Translations under genes and position numbers: made by a program
Notes under the pieces: generated by a model
Database searches by the model: none
Told to the model about the DNA's origin: nothing
The model's input: the letters and a program-made list of their open reading frames with translations, nothing else
Source of the DNA: Sipunculus nudus
Lineage: Eukaryota; Annelida; Sipuncula; Golfingiida; Sipunculidae
Length of the DNA: 64,000 nt
Direction: 5' to 3'
Assembly (NCBI GenBank): GCA_026874595.1
Contig: CM049322.1
Location: 3,211,900-3,275,899, forward strand
Part shown: piece after piece, positions 32,182-38,944 of the stretch
Layout of the letters: each line of letters starts with the position of its first letter
Numbering within the stretch: position 1 is the stretch's first letter

Positions 32182-32873
32182 ATTATATACTTTTTTAATA
32201 GCTTTTTAATGCTAACACGAAAGAACGTTAAACGTCACAAACGTGTACGATCTCAGTTGTATCCATGCGTAATGTGTAGTCTAGTGTCAAGTATCCAAGC
32301 AACAGCAGGAGCTGTTAGTACAAAATGTGACGGGCAAGTTTCCTGGCCATGACACTGAAATATTTTGGATAACAGCTAAACCGGTATTTAATATTTCGCT
32401 GTTCGTTTTCCTGTGTTATCTGTTAAAATGCACATGATATGAATCAATGAAAGACCCGATCCTTGGGTCTCTTGATTAATTCTAAAATCAATACCAATCG
32501 CCCCAGTTAAAAGTCAATTTTTCTTTTTGAAATCCAGTTTGCAGTTCGCCCACAATTTCTTTCATGGGATTAAATACATTTCCTGTCCTGAAGCAATTTA
32601 AATTGTGCATCATTCTTGACTGAATTTGATCCCTTCCTTTCCAAAAATTCTGGATCCGCCCCTGGAGATTGAACGTATCAGATGTCGAGGGATAAATTAA
32701 AAAAGAACTGAACAAAAAAACATGAAGGCTTTAGATAGACGAATCAGTCTATTTGTAAGTCCTGATAACAAAGCTATCATAGACACATCCTTCTGATGTG
32801 AGTGTCAGTCATTTAGCTTACCTTGTGTCATGCCAAGGCTGCATAGAAATAGCAGTATATAGGTCGCCGCCAT
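3845..32873 (-). CDS. Whole-gene model: signal peptide, two C-type-lectin-like domains, TM helix, NACHT, LRR receptor (11 exons)
   Basis: Exons in transcript order: 32873-32822, 31013-30957, 30882-30682, 30468-30355, 29906-29712, 29432-29289, 28325-28254, 28060-27957, 27751-27688, 26930-26719, 5845-3845. Internal junctions are phase 1 up to the transmembrane exon, then 0, 1 and 0. Exon lengths sum to 3216 nt, exactly 1072 codons including stop. Visible domains are a hydrophobic leader, two lectin-fold halves each split over two exons, a Thr/Ser-rich stalk, one 26-residue hydrophobic helix followed by KRRNKKKGR, and a NACHT NTPase with C-terminal leucine-rich repeats. Inferred role: a type I plasma-membrane pattern receptor whose cytoplasmic tail is a STAND ATPase. 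Weak points are an in-frame TAA at 29899-29901 and a 20.9-kb last intron. Two separate genes, lectin-TM and NACHT-LRR, remain the alternative. Confidence 0.7.
5846..7690. other. Start of the 20.9-kb last intron; AT-rich unique sequence with one TA/TG microsatellite
   Basis: This lies between the NACHT exon acceptor and the 290-bp repeat. A (TA)n then (TG)n tract lies at about 5969-6020. Scattered short open frames on both strands have no splice borders or recognisable domains, and no gene is supported. Confidence 0.5.
7690..8835. repeat. Tandem 290-bp repeat (two alternating half-units) with DR1-like motifs
   Basis: Two full near-identical copies (about 7983-8272 and 8273-8560) are offset by exactly 290 bp; a diverged copy precedes and two shorter ones follow. 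Each 290-bp unit has two related halves, each containing a gacctTTGACCTTTGACCT-like core. Cores are seen at 7727, 7864, 8012, 8154, 8302, 8444, 8574 and 8720. Open frames on both strands repeat with the unit and are not genes. Confidence 0.85.
8830..9085 (-). repeat. Mollusc-type dispersed repeat, TCAGCTGAGCTAAAA end (family A)
   Basis: A GC-richer block contains the ggacggacggac-type run (8990-9024) and ends with AAAGTCAGCTGAGCTAAAAA. The same layout in the opposite orientation begins at 11917. The block abuts the first 28-bp minisatellite array by about 165 bp. It is a dispersed non-coding repeat with no coding capacity. Confidence 0.6.
9250..11130. repeat. 28-bp minisatellite array 1 (about 65 units)
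   Basis: The unit is ACAGTGATGATGTTGGTGTG plus ATGTAGTG, 28 bp, with variants (GAAG for GATG, CGTTG for TTGGTG). Higher-order structure is visible: a 14-unit block near 10170-10560 recurs at 10562-10950 (392-bp offset), and a block at 9545 recurs at 9822. The complement of the unit has no stop codon in any frame, so long minus-strand His/Thr/Ser frames of up to 473 codons run through it with a 28-residue period. These are by-products of the repeat, not proteins. Confidence 0.95.
11130..11915. other. AT-rich intronic sequence, nothing recognised
   Basis: Single-copy-looking AT-rich sequence between minisatellite array 1 and the family A repeat. No open frame with splice borders, RNA gene or strong repeat was seen. 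Confidence 0.4.
11917..13145 (+). repeat. Tandem copies of family A repeat (TTAGCTCAGCTGACT start)
   Basis: Starts TTTTTAGCTTAGCTGACTGA at 11917, and again TTTTTAGCTCAGCTGACTAA at 12507. Each start is followed by TGAGCTATA, a TTTGTCC / GTCTGTCC run, then a shared body: ATCGTAACCACT, AATCTTCT, GAAATTAGGTCTCTGTTACC, and TTGATCACCATGATT. The body ends CTGCAGACTGGTGGCGCCACC followed by a T-run. Partial bodies lie at 12280-12490 and 12940-13135. No coding capacity. Confidence 0.75.
13145..14740 (+). repeat. Family B repeats (GTGAGCTTATGCG start, GGTGGCGCCACC palindromes)
   Basis: Begins GTGAGCTTATGCGATGGTGC at 13150, and the same start recurs at 16741. The body contains repeated phrases: AGCTAGCATCACCAAATTTT, CCCTGGAACAATCT, and a TATCTCGGAACCGTTTGA type. 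GGTGGCGCCACC-like palindromes occur at about 13603, 14258, 14405, 14534 and 14684. From 14030 to 14720 the copy is tandem with a period of about 280 bp (two half-units), matching the inverted array at 40.1-41.5 kb. Confidence 0.75.
13922..13987. repeat. Cluster of GTCTAGAC palindromes
   Basis: The 8-bp palindrome GTCTAGAC, or a one-base-shorter form, occurs about seven times within 66 bp. Several copies overlap through CGTCTAGACGTCTAGAC, giving several nested hairpin possibilities. Confidence 0.8.
14745..15820. repeat. Diverged family A fragment and AT-rich sequence
   Basis: A family A body fragment (TGGACCTGGAATTTTCTGA, GAAATTAGGTCTCTGTTACC, TCTGAGCTATGGGG) lies at about 15050-15230 behind a T-rich run at 15027-15047. 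The rest is AT-rich without a recognisable gene. Confidence 0.5.
15823..17870 (+). repeat. Left arm of a long inverted repeat pair
   Basis: This segment is similar, in reverse orientation, to 22680-21160. Matching landmarks in order are a GTTGACTGCAAGTCATCATA start; TTAGACCTAAGAATCCAAGA; CTTCAGGACTGCCTAATATC; the TTTGGCCC...TGCACTTTGT stretch; CTTGGTGACCTTATTAGTGA followed by a C-run; and TTTTCCTGTCTCAGTAGAA. A family B copy (16740-17640) interrupts this arm and is absent from the other. Confidence 0.7.
17985..18720. repeat. 311-bp tandem duplication with TA and CA microsatellites
   Basis: Sequence starting GAAGTACAGAGGTGTTGTTA at 18130 recurs at 18441 (offset 311 bp). It includes a C-run, a CA run, CCAAGGTCAAGTTCC, and the stretch up to TATTTTATTCACAAACTACT. 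Each copy is preceded by a TA microsatellite (18067-18126 and 18394-18437). Confidence 0.85.
18830..20480. repeat. 28-bp minisatellite array 2 (variant unit)
   Basis: The main unit is ACAGTGTTGATATTGGTGTG plus ATGCAGTG (28 bp), TTGATATT in place of the GATGATGTT of array 1. A degenerate left part (18830-19440) gives way to a regular core. A block starting TTTATAAATGTAATGCAG at 19093 recurs at 19852 (759-bp offset), showing segmental duplication. Minus-strand His/Ser-rich frames here are by-products of the unit. Confidence 0.93.
20490..20604. repeat. Perfect 15-bp inverted repeat bounding a 115-bp hairpin-like segment
   Basis: GCCAAGATTGCGATC at 20490-20504 is the exact reverse complement of 20589-20603. 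A second pair just inside and outside (GATCTTAGATCTG near 20511, CAGATCTAAGAT near 20607) extends the symmetry. It sits at the right end of array 2. A related word (GAGATTGCGATTGTGATCTC) lies in the 41.6-41.75 kb segment. Confidence 0.75.
20660..21160. other. AT-rich intronic sequence, nothing recognised
   Basis: Low-complexity A/T-rich sequence between the hairpin and the right arm of the inverted repeat. A G-run occurs at 21172-21183. Confidence 0.4.
21160..22682 (-). repeat. Right arm of the long inverted repeat pair
   Basis: This is the reverse-oriented counterpart of 15823-17870 and ends in TAGTCAGCTGAGCTAAAAATC. The order of landmarks is the mirror image of the left arm. It contains an impure poly-G tract (21787-21840) matching the C-run of the left arm. 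Family A-type end sequences bound the outer sides of both arms. Confidence 0.7.
22683..23095. other. AT-rich spacer, nothing recognised
   Basis: AT-rich sequence with GAATA-type short repeats (22930-23090), between the right arm and minisatellite array 3. Confidence 0.4.
23100..24060. repeat. 28-bp minisatellite array 3 (variant unit)
   Basis: The main unit is ACAGTCATGATGTTGGTGTG plus ATGCAGTG (28 bp). A composite block near 23250-23445 (with GTTGTTGTGAAGC) recurs near 23559-23750. The array runs directly into the retroelement remnant at 24057 with no visible target-site duplication. Long minus-strand frames are by-products of the stop-free unit. Confidence 0.93.
24057..25243 (+). pseudogene. 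Ty3/gypsy retroelement pol remnant (reverse transcriptase and RNase H)
   Basis: The reverse transcriptase is recognisable by RFCTDYRKVN, MPFGMKNAPACFMRLM and the catalytic YIDDVVVY box. RNase H is recognisable by TDASDCGVGAVL, YTDHNPITF and DTLSRR near the end. The reading frame is broken by an in-frame TAA at 24264 and by a frame change near 24590, so it is a dead copy. The gag-protease part is missing; minisatellite sequence takes its place. The integrase is missing as well: the frame stops at 25243 and a polypurine tract follows 220 bp later. Confidence 0.93.
25463..25473 (+). promoter_or_regulatory. Polypurine tract (plus-strand primer) of the retroelement
   Basis: The purine-rich AAGGGTGGGGG lies directly before the TG that starts the LTR, as expected for the plus-strand primer site of an LTR retroelement. 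Confidence 0.7.
25474..26210 (+). mobile_element. 3' LTR of the Ty3/gypsy element
   Basis: Starts TGTTGCATGG immediately after the polypurine tract and ends GGGACCGTAACA at 26210, so it has TG...CA ends. Length is 737 bp. It carries a TATA box (TATAAAA, 25709-25715), which predicts transcription starting near 25740. A CpG-rich patch precedes the TATA box. No matching 5' LTR was seen in the window. Short open frames inside it are not genes. The right boundary is inferred from the TG...CA rule and the TGTTACGG/CCGTAACA symmetry. Confidence 0.75.
26211..26718. other. Intronic sequence upstream of the retroelement LTR
   Basis: Moderately AT-rich, with scattered GATGTTGTTGTA-like words (26440-26630) that resemble decayed minisatellite units. 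No gene seen. Confidence 0.4.
26719..26930 (-). CDS. Receptor exon 10: cytoplasmic pre-NACHT segment
   Basis: Acceptor TCTGTCAAG|CTGCTGG, donor CCTGAG|GTAAGA; 212 nt, phase 1 in and phase 0 out. Phase 0 is exactly what the NACHT exon at 5845 requires. It encodes about 71 residues: a basic helix (AGHNRKRLQRLLVDTLLKLY) and then VPLDEIYVDLVWVRTK. The [VL]P[LV]-x-x-IYV-x-L phrase sits just before the P-loop domain in many invertebrate NACHT proteins, which supports the link to the distant NACHT exon. The segment ends ASYTEMLPE and would continue VIIGHRGQLIYLSGEPG. Confidence 0.82.
27095..27648. repeat. 46-bp minisatellite (about 12 units) in intron 9
   Basis: Unit TTGCATACATTACTAACACT plus ATGTCGTGACTGAAGATTACGGGTTT, period 46 bp, very uniform. 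Units differ mainly at GGG/GAG/GTG before the T-run. There are no spacers between units, so it is not a CRISPR array. Confidence 0.93.
27688..27751 (-). CDS. Receptor exon 9: basic juxtamembrane cytoplasmic linker
   Basis: Acceptor GAAATATCAG|AAAAGG, donor GGATTAG|GTAAGA; 64 nt, phase 0 in and phase 1 out, matching the exons on both sides. It encodes KRRNKKKGRNVLDEEIPLKG. The run of positive charges directly after the membrane helix fits a stop-transfer signal and places what follows in the cytoplasm. It is too short to be convincing alone; confidence comes from the phase chain. Confidence 0.75.
27957..28060 (-). CDS. Receptor exon 8: transmembrane helix
   Basis: Acceptor GTTTTACAG|TTCCTAATG, donor AGAAAA|GTAAAT; 104 nt, phase 1 in and phase 0 out. 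It encodes PNEST, then a continuous hydrophobic run (AILVYVFGTFAGVAVVLAAI, continuing ITAYCLY), then RK. Gly/Ala-rich small-residue spacing (GTFAG) is typical of single-pass helices. If the donor is not used, the frame continues about 22 residues and stops near 27895. That would give a lectin-TM protein with a short tail and no NACHT. Confidence 0.85.
28254..28325 (-). CDS. Receptor exon 7: extracellular Ser/Thr-rich stalk
   Basis: Acceptor TTTATTTCAG|GGTTTA, donor ACATCAG|GTATAT; 72 nt, phase 1 at both ends. It encodes 24 residues (FISDTTVPSVIYQTTPSRMT and on), rich in Thr, Ser and Pro with no cysteine. This suits an O-glycosylated stalk between the lectin domains and the membrane. Symmetric phase means it could be skipped without loss of frame. 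Confidence 0.75.
28380..29285. other. Intron 6, nothing further recognised
   Basis: Intronic sequence between the stalk exon and the second lectin domain. A short direct repeat (GTTTATCTACGGGT near 28430 and 28492, in near-duplicate 60-bp segments) is the only structure noted. Confidence 0.45.
29289..29432 (-). CDS. Receptor exon 6: C-terminal half of C-type-lectin-like domain 2
   Basis: The acceptor that keeps frame is TTGACATCAG|GTCAAAG; the donor is GCAGAAG|GTAAAA. Length is 144 nt, phase 1 at both ends. It encodes QSWQSLWDNGEPSEQGHCAV, then SGWKLRAASC and PVICVK. This is the lectin-fold second half: a W-x-x-GEP loop, then the three conserved cysteines. EPS stands where mannose-type lectins have EPN and the WND calcium triad is not seen, so canonical Ca-dependent sugar binding is doubtful. 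A better-looking upstream acceptor (TTTCTAAAG|GACATT at 29452) would break the incoming frame. Confidence 0.8.
29712..29906 (-). CDS. Receptor exon 5: N-terminal half of C-type-lectin-like domain 2, with an in-frame stop
   Basis: Acceptor CTTCCAGAG|GGTTGT, donor GACTCAG|GTTAAC; 195 nt, phase 1 at both ends. After an in-frame TAA at 29901-29899 the frame encodes NCRKFTWHQSHVYCRVLGAP, then LAVI, FWVGLRRMDWLPQG. This is a clear lectin-fold first half (C-x11-C spacing identical to domain 1, LGAPLA core, FWVGL strand). The TAA is the third codon of the exon, two codons before the first conserved Cys. It may be a nonsense mutation, an assembly error, or a sign that another acceptor is used, although no nearby AG restores frame. 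The exon could also be skipped in frame. Confidence 0.72.
30190..30354 (-). repeat. 26-bp tandem repeat made of 5' splice-site copies
   Basis: Read on the minus strand, units of 26 bp carry CAGGTAAAAATGTC, the same sequence as the exon 4 donor. GT positions repeat at 30353 (the real donor), 30327, 30301, 30275, 30249 and 30223, with a decayed copy near 30197. The array begins at the exon border and extends about 165 bp into intron 4. Confidence 0.85.
30355..30468 (-). CDS. Receptor exon 4: C-terminal half of C-type-lectin-like domain 1
   Basis: Acceptor GTTATTTTAG|AACCTC, donor GTATCAG|GTAAAA; 114 nt, phase 1 at both ends. It encodes PPLPQTKTDCAFYDQKTQSI, then KTAPCNSLHIGQLCGVSG. Three cysteines with C-x15-C-x8-C spacing fit the last part of a lectin fold. 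There is no EPN, QPD or WND motif, so this is a lectin-like fold without an evident calcium-dependent sugar site. The donor is the first of a tandem run of identical donor sequences. Confidence 0.8.
30682..30882 (-). CDS. Receptor exon 3: N-terminal half of C-type-lectin-like domain 1
   Basis: Acceptor ATCTCCTTCAG|GTTCCT, donor AGGCAGG|GTAGGT; 201 nt, phase 1 at both ends. It encodes GSCVSHYMYDEAATCCQSHS, then ALPSV, FWVSLRKT, and SDWTWLDGSRQ. The pattern C-x11-C, A-LPSV, FWVSL, W-W-DG is the standard first half of a C-type lectin domain. Length and layout parallel exon 5, so the two domains arose by tandem duplication of a two-exon unit. Confidence 0.9.
30957..31013 (-). CDS. Receptor exon 2: short N-terminal linker
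   Basis: Acceptor TTTTAGTTTAG|ATATAT (31014), donor AGCACAG|GTATTA; 57 nt, phase 1 at both ends. It encodes IFEPSSGESPSVSIGKST with flanking split codons. It is Ser-rich and without Cys, and would sit just after the signal peptide. Using the AG six bases earlier would place a stop in frame, which fixes this acceptor. Confidence 0.7.
31296..31342. repeat. TA microsatellite
   Basis: Uninterrupted (AT)n in intron 1; a similar tract lies at 32139-32178. Confidence 0.95.
31920..32180. repeat. Poly-G tracts and TA microsatellite in intron 1
   Basis: G-runs at about 31939-31954 and 32051-32062 (with flanking G patches) and (TA)n at 32139-32178. The rest of intron 1 (31140-32820) shows a TTTAGTCCCCG-type repeat fragment near 31760 and no other gene. 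Confidence 0.85.
32822..32873 (-). CDS. Receptor first exon, signal peptide version 1
   Basis: ATG at 32873, donor ACACAAG|GTAAGC at 32822, phase 1. It encodes MAATYILLFLCSLGMTQ: a short n-region, a hydrophobic core and a polar end, typical of a secretory signal. A TATA-like ATAAAAGGG lies 32-40 bp upstream of the ATG (about 32903-32911). It is the closest of three similar leader exons to the receptor body, and its phase matches exon 2. The transcription start is not defined by sequence alone. Confidence 0.75.
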
Positions 32874-32904
32874 GTTTGCGTGTTGATGGACTTTGCTCAC
32901 CTCC

Positions 32905-32911
32905 CTTTTAT
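32905..32911 (-). promoter_or_regulatory. Possible TATA element of the proximal promoter
   Basis: ATAAAAG on the minus strand 32-38 bp before the leader-exon ATG, in the spacing range expected if the 5' UTR is very short. Confidence 0.3.
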
Positions 32912-32999
32912 TATTCAATGATAAATGCATTAACAACTAGCATAGTTAATGATTAATCAGAATACTGTACGCCTATGGTCCAGTGTGTCTTTACTGTTA

Positions 33000-35797
33000 A
33001 ATAAATCACGCCTGCACCTAGTGTTAATATGAACTACAGATCGTAGGTAATTTTAAATTGGTGACTGATGACTCGTGGTAGTCTAGAAAATAATTAAGTT
33101 TGACAATAATGACTTTAGTCATATTGTAGTCCAGGAAAAAACTGAAGTCAGAAAATAATTAAGTCACGTGGTAGAGTAGTAAATACTACATTTGGTAACT
33201 AATGGCTTCAGCCACGTGGTAGTCTCCATTTTAGTAAAAGAGTAATTGTATTAGTGTATTCGTAATAATAATAAACAGATCGATCGGGTTTTGTTATCGT
33301 ATATGCAAAATAAGATGTTACAGGGCGAATGCAAAGAGGGATCCTCAAGACATACCCCATAGAGGTGACGGCCTTTAAATGAAATATCAAGTGTGAATCA
33401 CTGGAAGGTTCTTCAAGGAAATGCTGCATATGATCAAGCAGTGTTAAACTGGTCGTAAAAAAGAACGTATCGTTTACTCAAAGAGCGCAGACCTTCGCTT
33501 AGGCAGCTCATTACCTCCATTTGGCATTGTCATAAATGCAGAATTTTTCCCTTAACAATTCCTGGATCCAGAAGGTGATCCGGATTAATCAATTGTTCCT
33601 TGTATCATTGCCGAGCTATCCTGAAAATGTTATCAAAAGCGTTAATAACTATCTGAGTTGTGATGCTAATAGACAAAGAGGCAAACAAATAAACAGACAA
33701 AACAACACCGGCAAAAACGTAACCTCCTATGCCGAGGCCAAATCACCTGGCGCCCATCAAATATTATCTGAGATACTTAACATGTATGTTGGGAAATCGT
33801 CGGACAGTGAGTCCTGTATGGGATATTTGTGAGTGACCTAGAAGGTTCATGAAGGCCCGGATCAAACTCTACAAAGGAAGCGTGCTGTAATGTACATACA
33901 TTAAATGCTGAGGATAATCTGGTTCATTTTAAACTGTATAATAAGATCGTTGGAAATGTCAATGGGCCAACACATTTTTATTATAAAGGGTCCCAACCGC
34001 TGGAGGTTTTAGAACTTACATTAGCTTTCAGACTTTAAGATTGGCATGGTACTGCAGCCTGTGTATGCTTGACGTTGAATAAACGGGGCGTGTATGGTTG
34101 TAGCGTCAGTTCTTTGGCATATTTCAGTTTAGTATCCTGCAGGAGTAAATGACATGGTGATAAACTGCAGGACACTAGTTATCAGCAAAAAAGTCGGTAC
34201 TGTTTAAGATGTAACTCCACACACTGACGTTATGGCTACACTATGAAGGGAGTGCTTGTTTGAGTGTACTTTTTACGATGATTGTAATAAGGTTTTGTGA
34301 AAACATTTATGTACGTGGATGAGAAACACACTTCAGTTTTTTTTTTTTTTTGGTTATTATATTTTTGGTAAATAATTAACAATTAGGAAATTGTCAGTAG
34401 TATTATCGCATACACGGAGTGTATTTTTTGTTATATAAGAAAGAACTGTGTATGAACATTTATCTGCAAGTGCTGAATTATGAATTAAAAGAATAAGATG
34501 AAGTTTGTGGAGGCCCTCTGCTAAAACATATCAGATTGGCTGTTCCCACTTTGAGAAAATTTCATGACAATTATAAGAATGGTTCTCCGGAGAATGGGAA
34601 CGAAAAAGCTTGACGGTCAGATGAACGAATGGAAATCTTATTTCTATAGGGCCTATGTCCAGTTGGAAATGAATGATGTTGCTTTGTATACAAGAAAGCA
34701 TGTACTGTTTTGATGGAAAGGACCTTGTTATCTAGTTTCATATTGTTTTATGAAAGAAAATCCTTTTTTACCGGGAGTAAACAAAAATATGTTGTTTGAT
34801 GTCGTAACTGAATGCATACAAGGAAACAGTATTGCGTTTTATCCAGACTTGGAGAACAGCACTGAAAGAAAATTACTCTGAAATGTATGTTCACGTTGCC
34901 TAGCTGTACTGATAGGTCGCTTGTGTTTTTATCCGTATACTAAAGTCAATATATTCAGAAGCCTGTTTGTTCTTGCTGCAAAAAAATTATTCTGGGACCT
35001 ATCTTACAAGAATTAGACATAATTTGAAAATTAACAAATTCTTGGAATTTTTTATTACCTAAACATTTGCGGGATTATTCCGTGTCTCATGCCCAATGTA
35101 CCCAACACATATCCGTTCTTGTTTTTTATTTATTTTAACAAACAGACTTTTGGAGAAAAACACATGTCGTAGCCGATCTAAGAAATACATGTATCCTCTG
35201 TTATACCTGCAAAAAAGCATGAGTTCTATATATGTAAGGCTGCCAAGTAATGGCAGAACATTTGAATGCATATCAAAAGAGAAGCTGCCATGACCGCCAT
35301 ATATATATATATGACGGACTACCGATTCAGGTATCACGGCATTACTTGTAACTCTCTGTCCCATTTACTGATCTAATATCTTTCCACGTGAATCATCTTA
35401 TCGATGAAAAATGAAAGACCTCCTTTTACACGTAGCCTTGTGATCAAGTCAGATTTTATGATTCATTGTGGGGAACAGCGTATGTGCGAATGATAAGCCT
35501 TGTAATATATCATATGCCCTCTTCAATGCTGAAGGGGGGGGGGGGGGGGGGGGGGGCTAAATCAAAGACCCGAAGTACATTAGAGTAAATTGGCATATAA
35601 TAGCATACTAGCTTTATAGCAAGACGCTGTGCACATTATCCTATTTCGTGAGGTAAAGGTTTATACTTAGATGTAAAGATATACCAAGAATCAGCCAGAG
35701 AGCGCTCACTTTTGCCAAGGCCTCAGTTCATACCGACATATGAACTGTAACCTGATCTATACCCAACCGGATATAATAATATTTATTGTTGTTTGAC

Positions 35798-35868
<71 letters not shown>

Positions 35869-36235
35869 GAATCTCAAGTTGGTTTGATAATCTTCTGATA
35901 TGTAGTTTCAAAAAAAAATTATTGACCTCAACAGACAATCAGCTGGCTGAATTGTTGTGGTTTCTAATGGTACTTGTCTTAAATGATATTCAGTCTAACA
36001 TATAAGGGAAAAATACCAAATGAAAATATGATTAAAAAAGTACGCGGTTATGCAATAATTTTAATGTTTCGTCAAGAGAAATGCTTTAGTGCAGAAACAC
36101 CTTGAATGTATGATTGACCACAGACAAGCAGTTTAGGCTCATATAAAAAAGAAGGATCACTGGTTCCGGGGTAATGAGTATCCCATGACTCATTATGAAT
36201 TGCCTATTCTGTACGTGTTATGTTTGTAAGTGATT
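33000..36235. other. Region between the first and second leader exons
   Basis: Holds a poly-G tract (35536-35558), a compound (TA)n(GA)n microsatellite (about 35801-35865) and mainly unique AT-rich DNA. On the minus strand at 33420-33380 a fragment reading FLEEPSSDS resembles the linker exon (IFEPSSGES). Its frame is interrupted, so it may be a decayed duplicate of exon 2. Open frames of about 100 codons at 33536 (+) and 35364 (-) have no splice or domain support. Confidence 0.4.
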
Positions 36236-36245
36236 TAAGACTTAC

Positions 36246-36300
36246 CGCTGACTTGGGCCAGACTGCTTATAAATATGTAGAAAAGGAGATAAGCTGCCAT
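36246..36300 (-). CDS. Alternative first exon, signal peptide version 2
   Basis: ATG at 36300, donor GTCAGCG|GTAAGT, phase 1. It encodes MAAYLLFYIFISSLAQVSG, a clear hydrophobic leader starting like version 1 (MAA). Exon size (55 nt against 52), phase, the G|GTAAG border and strand all match the 32.8-kb exon, so it could splice to the same exon 2. Otherwise it is the surviving first exon of a tandem copy whose body has been lost. Confidence 0.65.
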
Positions 36301-37124
36301 GGTCGGCATACAGGTATGACTCTTGTCAGCCGATCTATAAGGCACTGTGTGGCCACAGCTAATATGCTTTACTCACGTGTACGTCTCTGTCGGTAGTACA
36401 ATTTGATTATAATGACATACCAGTCCCATTATCAATGAATTATGTCAACCCTGTTTTATAACTCGAATGTCTTGTGATAAGGTCATGTTTGCATGCTGTG
36501 CGTGCCTTGATAACTAAGGATAGTTAGTATGCATGTAAAAAAAATAAGATTTTGTTATAAATACTACGCCAAGGTCTATACTCGCCGGGACGTACATCAT
36601 AGGCCCATGACTACTTTATAATAATACTTTAAACCACGACACCATGAACAGACTTCTTTAACGTTAAGGGAACATATCGGTCTCTCTTGAACAGTAGAGG
36701 CACATAGTATACTGAGTAGCTCTATACGATACTATAACCTTAAAGGGAACACAGCGGTAATTCGCCTTTGACTCAAATTGATGAGGAAAGGTTATAACAA
36801 AATATTATACGAAACTAATTGTAAATCACGTACCTGTGTACAGGTAATGATTTTTTAATAATGAGGATAATATTCAAGTTTTTAGCTAACTGCCCATTAA
36901 ATCCATGAATTATGCTTTCCATGTTAATACCTTTATTCAACGATAAGAAAACCGTGTGTGTTTCGTAATATAACTAAACGAGGGTTATATAGCTAACACT
37001 GATGAATACTACGTTACCTCCGTCAAAGCACACATCGTCATTCTATTGCAGTCACTTTAAGAAAGAGTCATGTGATTATGTTTCAAACCTTTCTGTAAAT
37101 GATAACGCATATAAAGTTGTAATG

Positions 37125-37435
37125 GCATGAACTGTTTCAAGGCTATGACATATAGGACGTGACTGGTATCTTTGTATATCATCGGATATTATTATGGGTA
37201 ATGCATTTTTATATAGGACGTGACAGGTATCTACGTATCTATCACCGAATATTATATTGGGTATTGCATTTTTATATTGGACCTGACGGGTATCTACGTA
37301 TCTGTCAGTGAATATTATTATGGGTAATGCATTTTTATATAGGACGTGTCTGGTATCTACGTATCTGTCAGTGAATATTATTATGGGTAATGCATTTTTA
37401 TATATGACGTGACAGGTATCTACGTATCTGTTTTA
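37125..37435. repeat. About 60-bp tandem repeat (five copies)
   Basis: Units contain TATAGGACGTGACTGGTATC, TACGTATCTGTC and GAATATTATTATGGGTAATG. Copies start near 37150, 37213, 37276, 37338 and 37401. Confidence 0.85.
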
Positions 37436-37439
37436 GTAA

Positions 37440-38395
37440 AAAGCCTGGCCCTGTGTTATCAAACAGTCGATAGGTCACTTGTATACCCAATGCAACTCGG
37501 CCAGCGACCAAAGCATAAAAAAGGTATTCTGGGCAAGATTATTAATTTGCGCGTTATAAGTAGCCAATTCATATATCGGTGTTCTTATGTTTTTGCTTGC
37601 AAAGACAGCGTTGATATTGCTTTCAAACAGAGTCAAGTGACAAATAATGTGTTGAGAGAATATCAGGCTGAGATTGGATCCTCAGGATTTCAGGGTTTAT
37701 CACATTTTGTTGATCCACGACTTATATGGAATATTTTGAATATTCAGTAACAATATTTTTGTCATACTGTCTTGGATCTCACCATGGATCAAAATAAATG
37801 AGCCGCTAAGGCCAATCCCTGGAGATCCGTTAATAATCCCTAATGAACGTGGGGAAACGTAGAAAGTATGTGGATGAGCTACCGCCATTGGTCGTAACTC
37901 GACCGTGCATGTCTGATACACGCGTACCTCGTTGGTTGTTGTCTTTCTTGGTTGATCGTCGGCTCTGGAGTGCGACTTGCCGTTTTTTGCGAGAGGATTG
38001 CGACATGACCAGCAAAAAATATCAAGTTAATCAGGAATAGACATAAACCGAAGAGATAAATCGTCTATAGGGAAATAAAAATATATATAACAAGACCCGC
38101 ATCAGGTCATGAGACTCATAACTTGTAGAACAATTGCGTAATTCAGAATTTTTTTAAAATCCATCAATAAATACATTTTGAACACATTCACATCCCAGCC
38201 AAATATTCATCCACGCCAGGGCCTGCCACAATCTCAGACAGCCCCGGGCCAGTCAGTATTAGATGTGACTTTGCAGGTAGCGAGGGGCTGAAGTCAACCT
38301 GGTCCAAGGGCTATAAAAACTGGGGGAGATGCTATGCATGCAAGGACGACATGACCAAAATTAGCAAATTATACCTGGAACCACCTCAAAGCAAA
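37440..38395. other. Unique sequence, no supported gene
   Basis: Open frames of 60-113 codons on both strands lack splice borders and recognisable domains. A locally GC-richer patch at 37840-38000 is open on both strands. Confidence 0.35.
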
Positions 38396-38399
38396 CATG

Positions 38400-38401
38400 C
38401 G

Positions 38402-38446
<45 letters not shown>

Positions 38447-38480
38447 TACATAGATAGATAGATAGATAGATAGATAAATA
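38400..38480. repeat. (TA)n followed by (GATA)n microsatellite
   Basis: TA tract 38403-38444 running into GATA repeats to about 38475; a purine-rich stretch (GAGA, AAAG) continues to 38640. Confidence 0.93.
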
Positions 38481-38699
38481 TATATAGATAGATATAAAGA
38501 CAGAGAGGGTTAAAGAACAAGAAACTAAATAAAGAAAACACGAGGGAGGAAAGTTTACTTTGTGCCTGGGAGAGTGAGCGAAAGGATGAGAGAAAAGGAG
38601 AAGAAAGTAAGAAAATAGAAAGAATGAAATAGAGAATTTAAGCTATTTATAGTGAATTTCTCATTTCATCACACAACTGATATATGATATAGGAAGTGT

Positions 38700-38732
38700 A
38701 TGTGTGTGTGTGGGGGGGGGGGGGGGGGGGGA
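38700..38732. repeat. (GT)n and poly-G tract
   Basis: TGTGTGTGTG then about 20 consecutive G (38711-38730), a G-quadruplex-prone run. Confidence 0.95.
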
Positions 38733-38944
38733 TACTGAGTGGATATAAAATGAGCCATGGCGTATGCAAAACTAGTCCCAGTGGATTTCTTTTTATAGCA
38801 AATTCGCGGTCACATAATATAGTTATATTGATGCGTGAGTTGTTCAATATTCGATACTCCCAATATTTATTATTTACTGAACCTCGGTTATTTCATAACA
38901 GTATAAGTTAATAGTAACAGTTTTGCTGGACATTATTTGAATAG

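Noticed and set aside
33380-33429. Possible second copy of the receptor linker exon (FLEEPSSDS)
   Set aside because: Incoming phase 1 gives an early stop and the resemblance is only a few residues; kept only as a possible relic.
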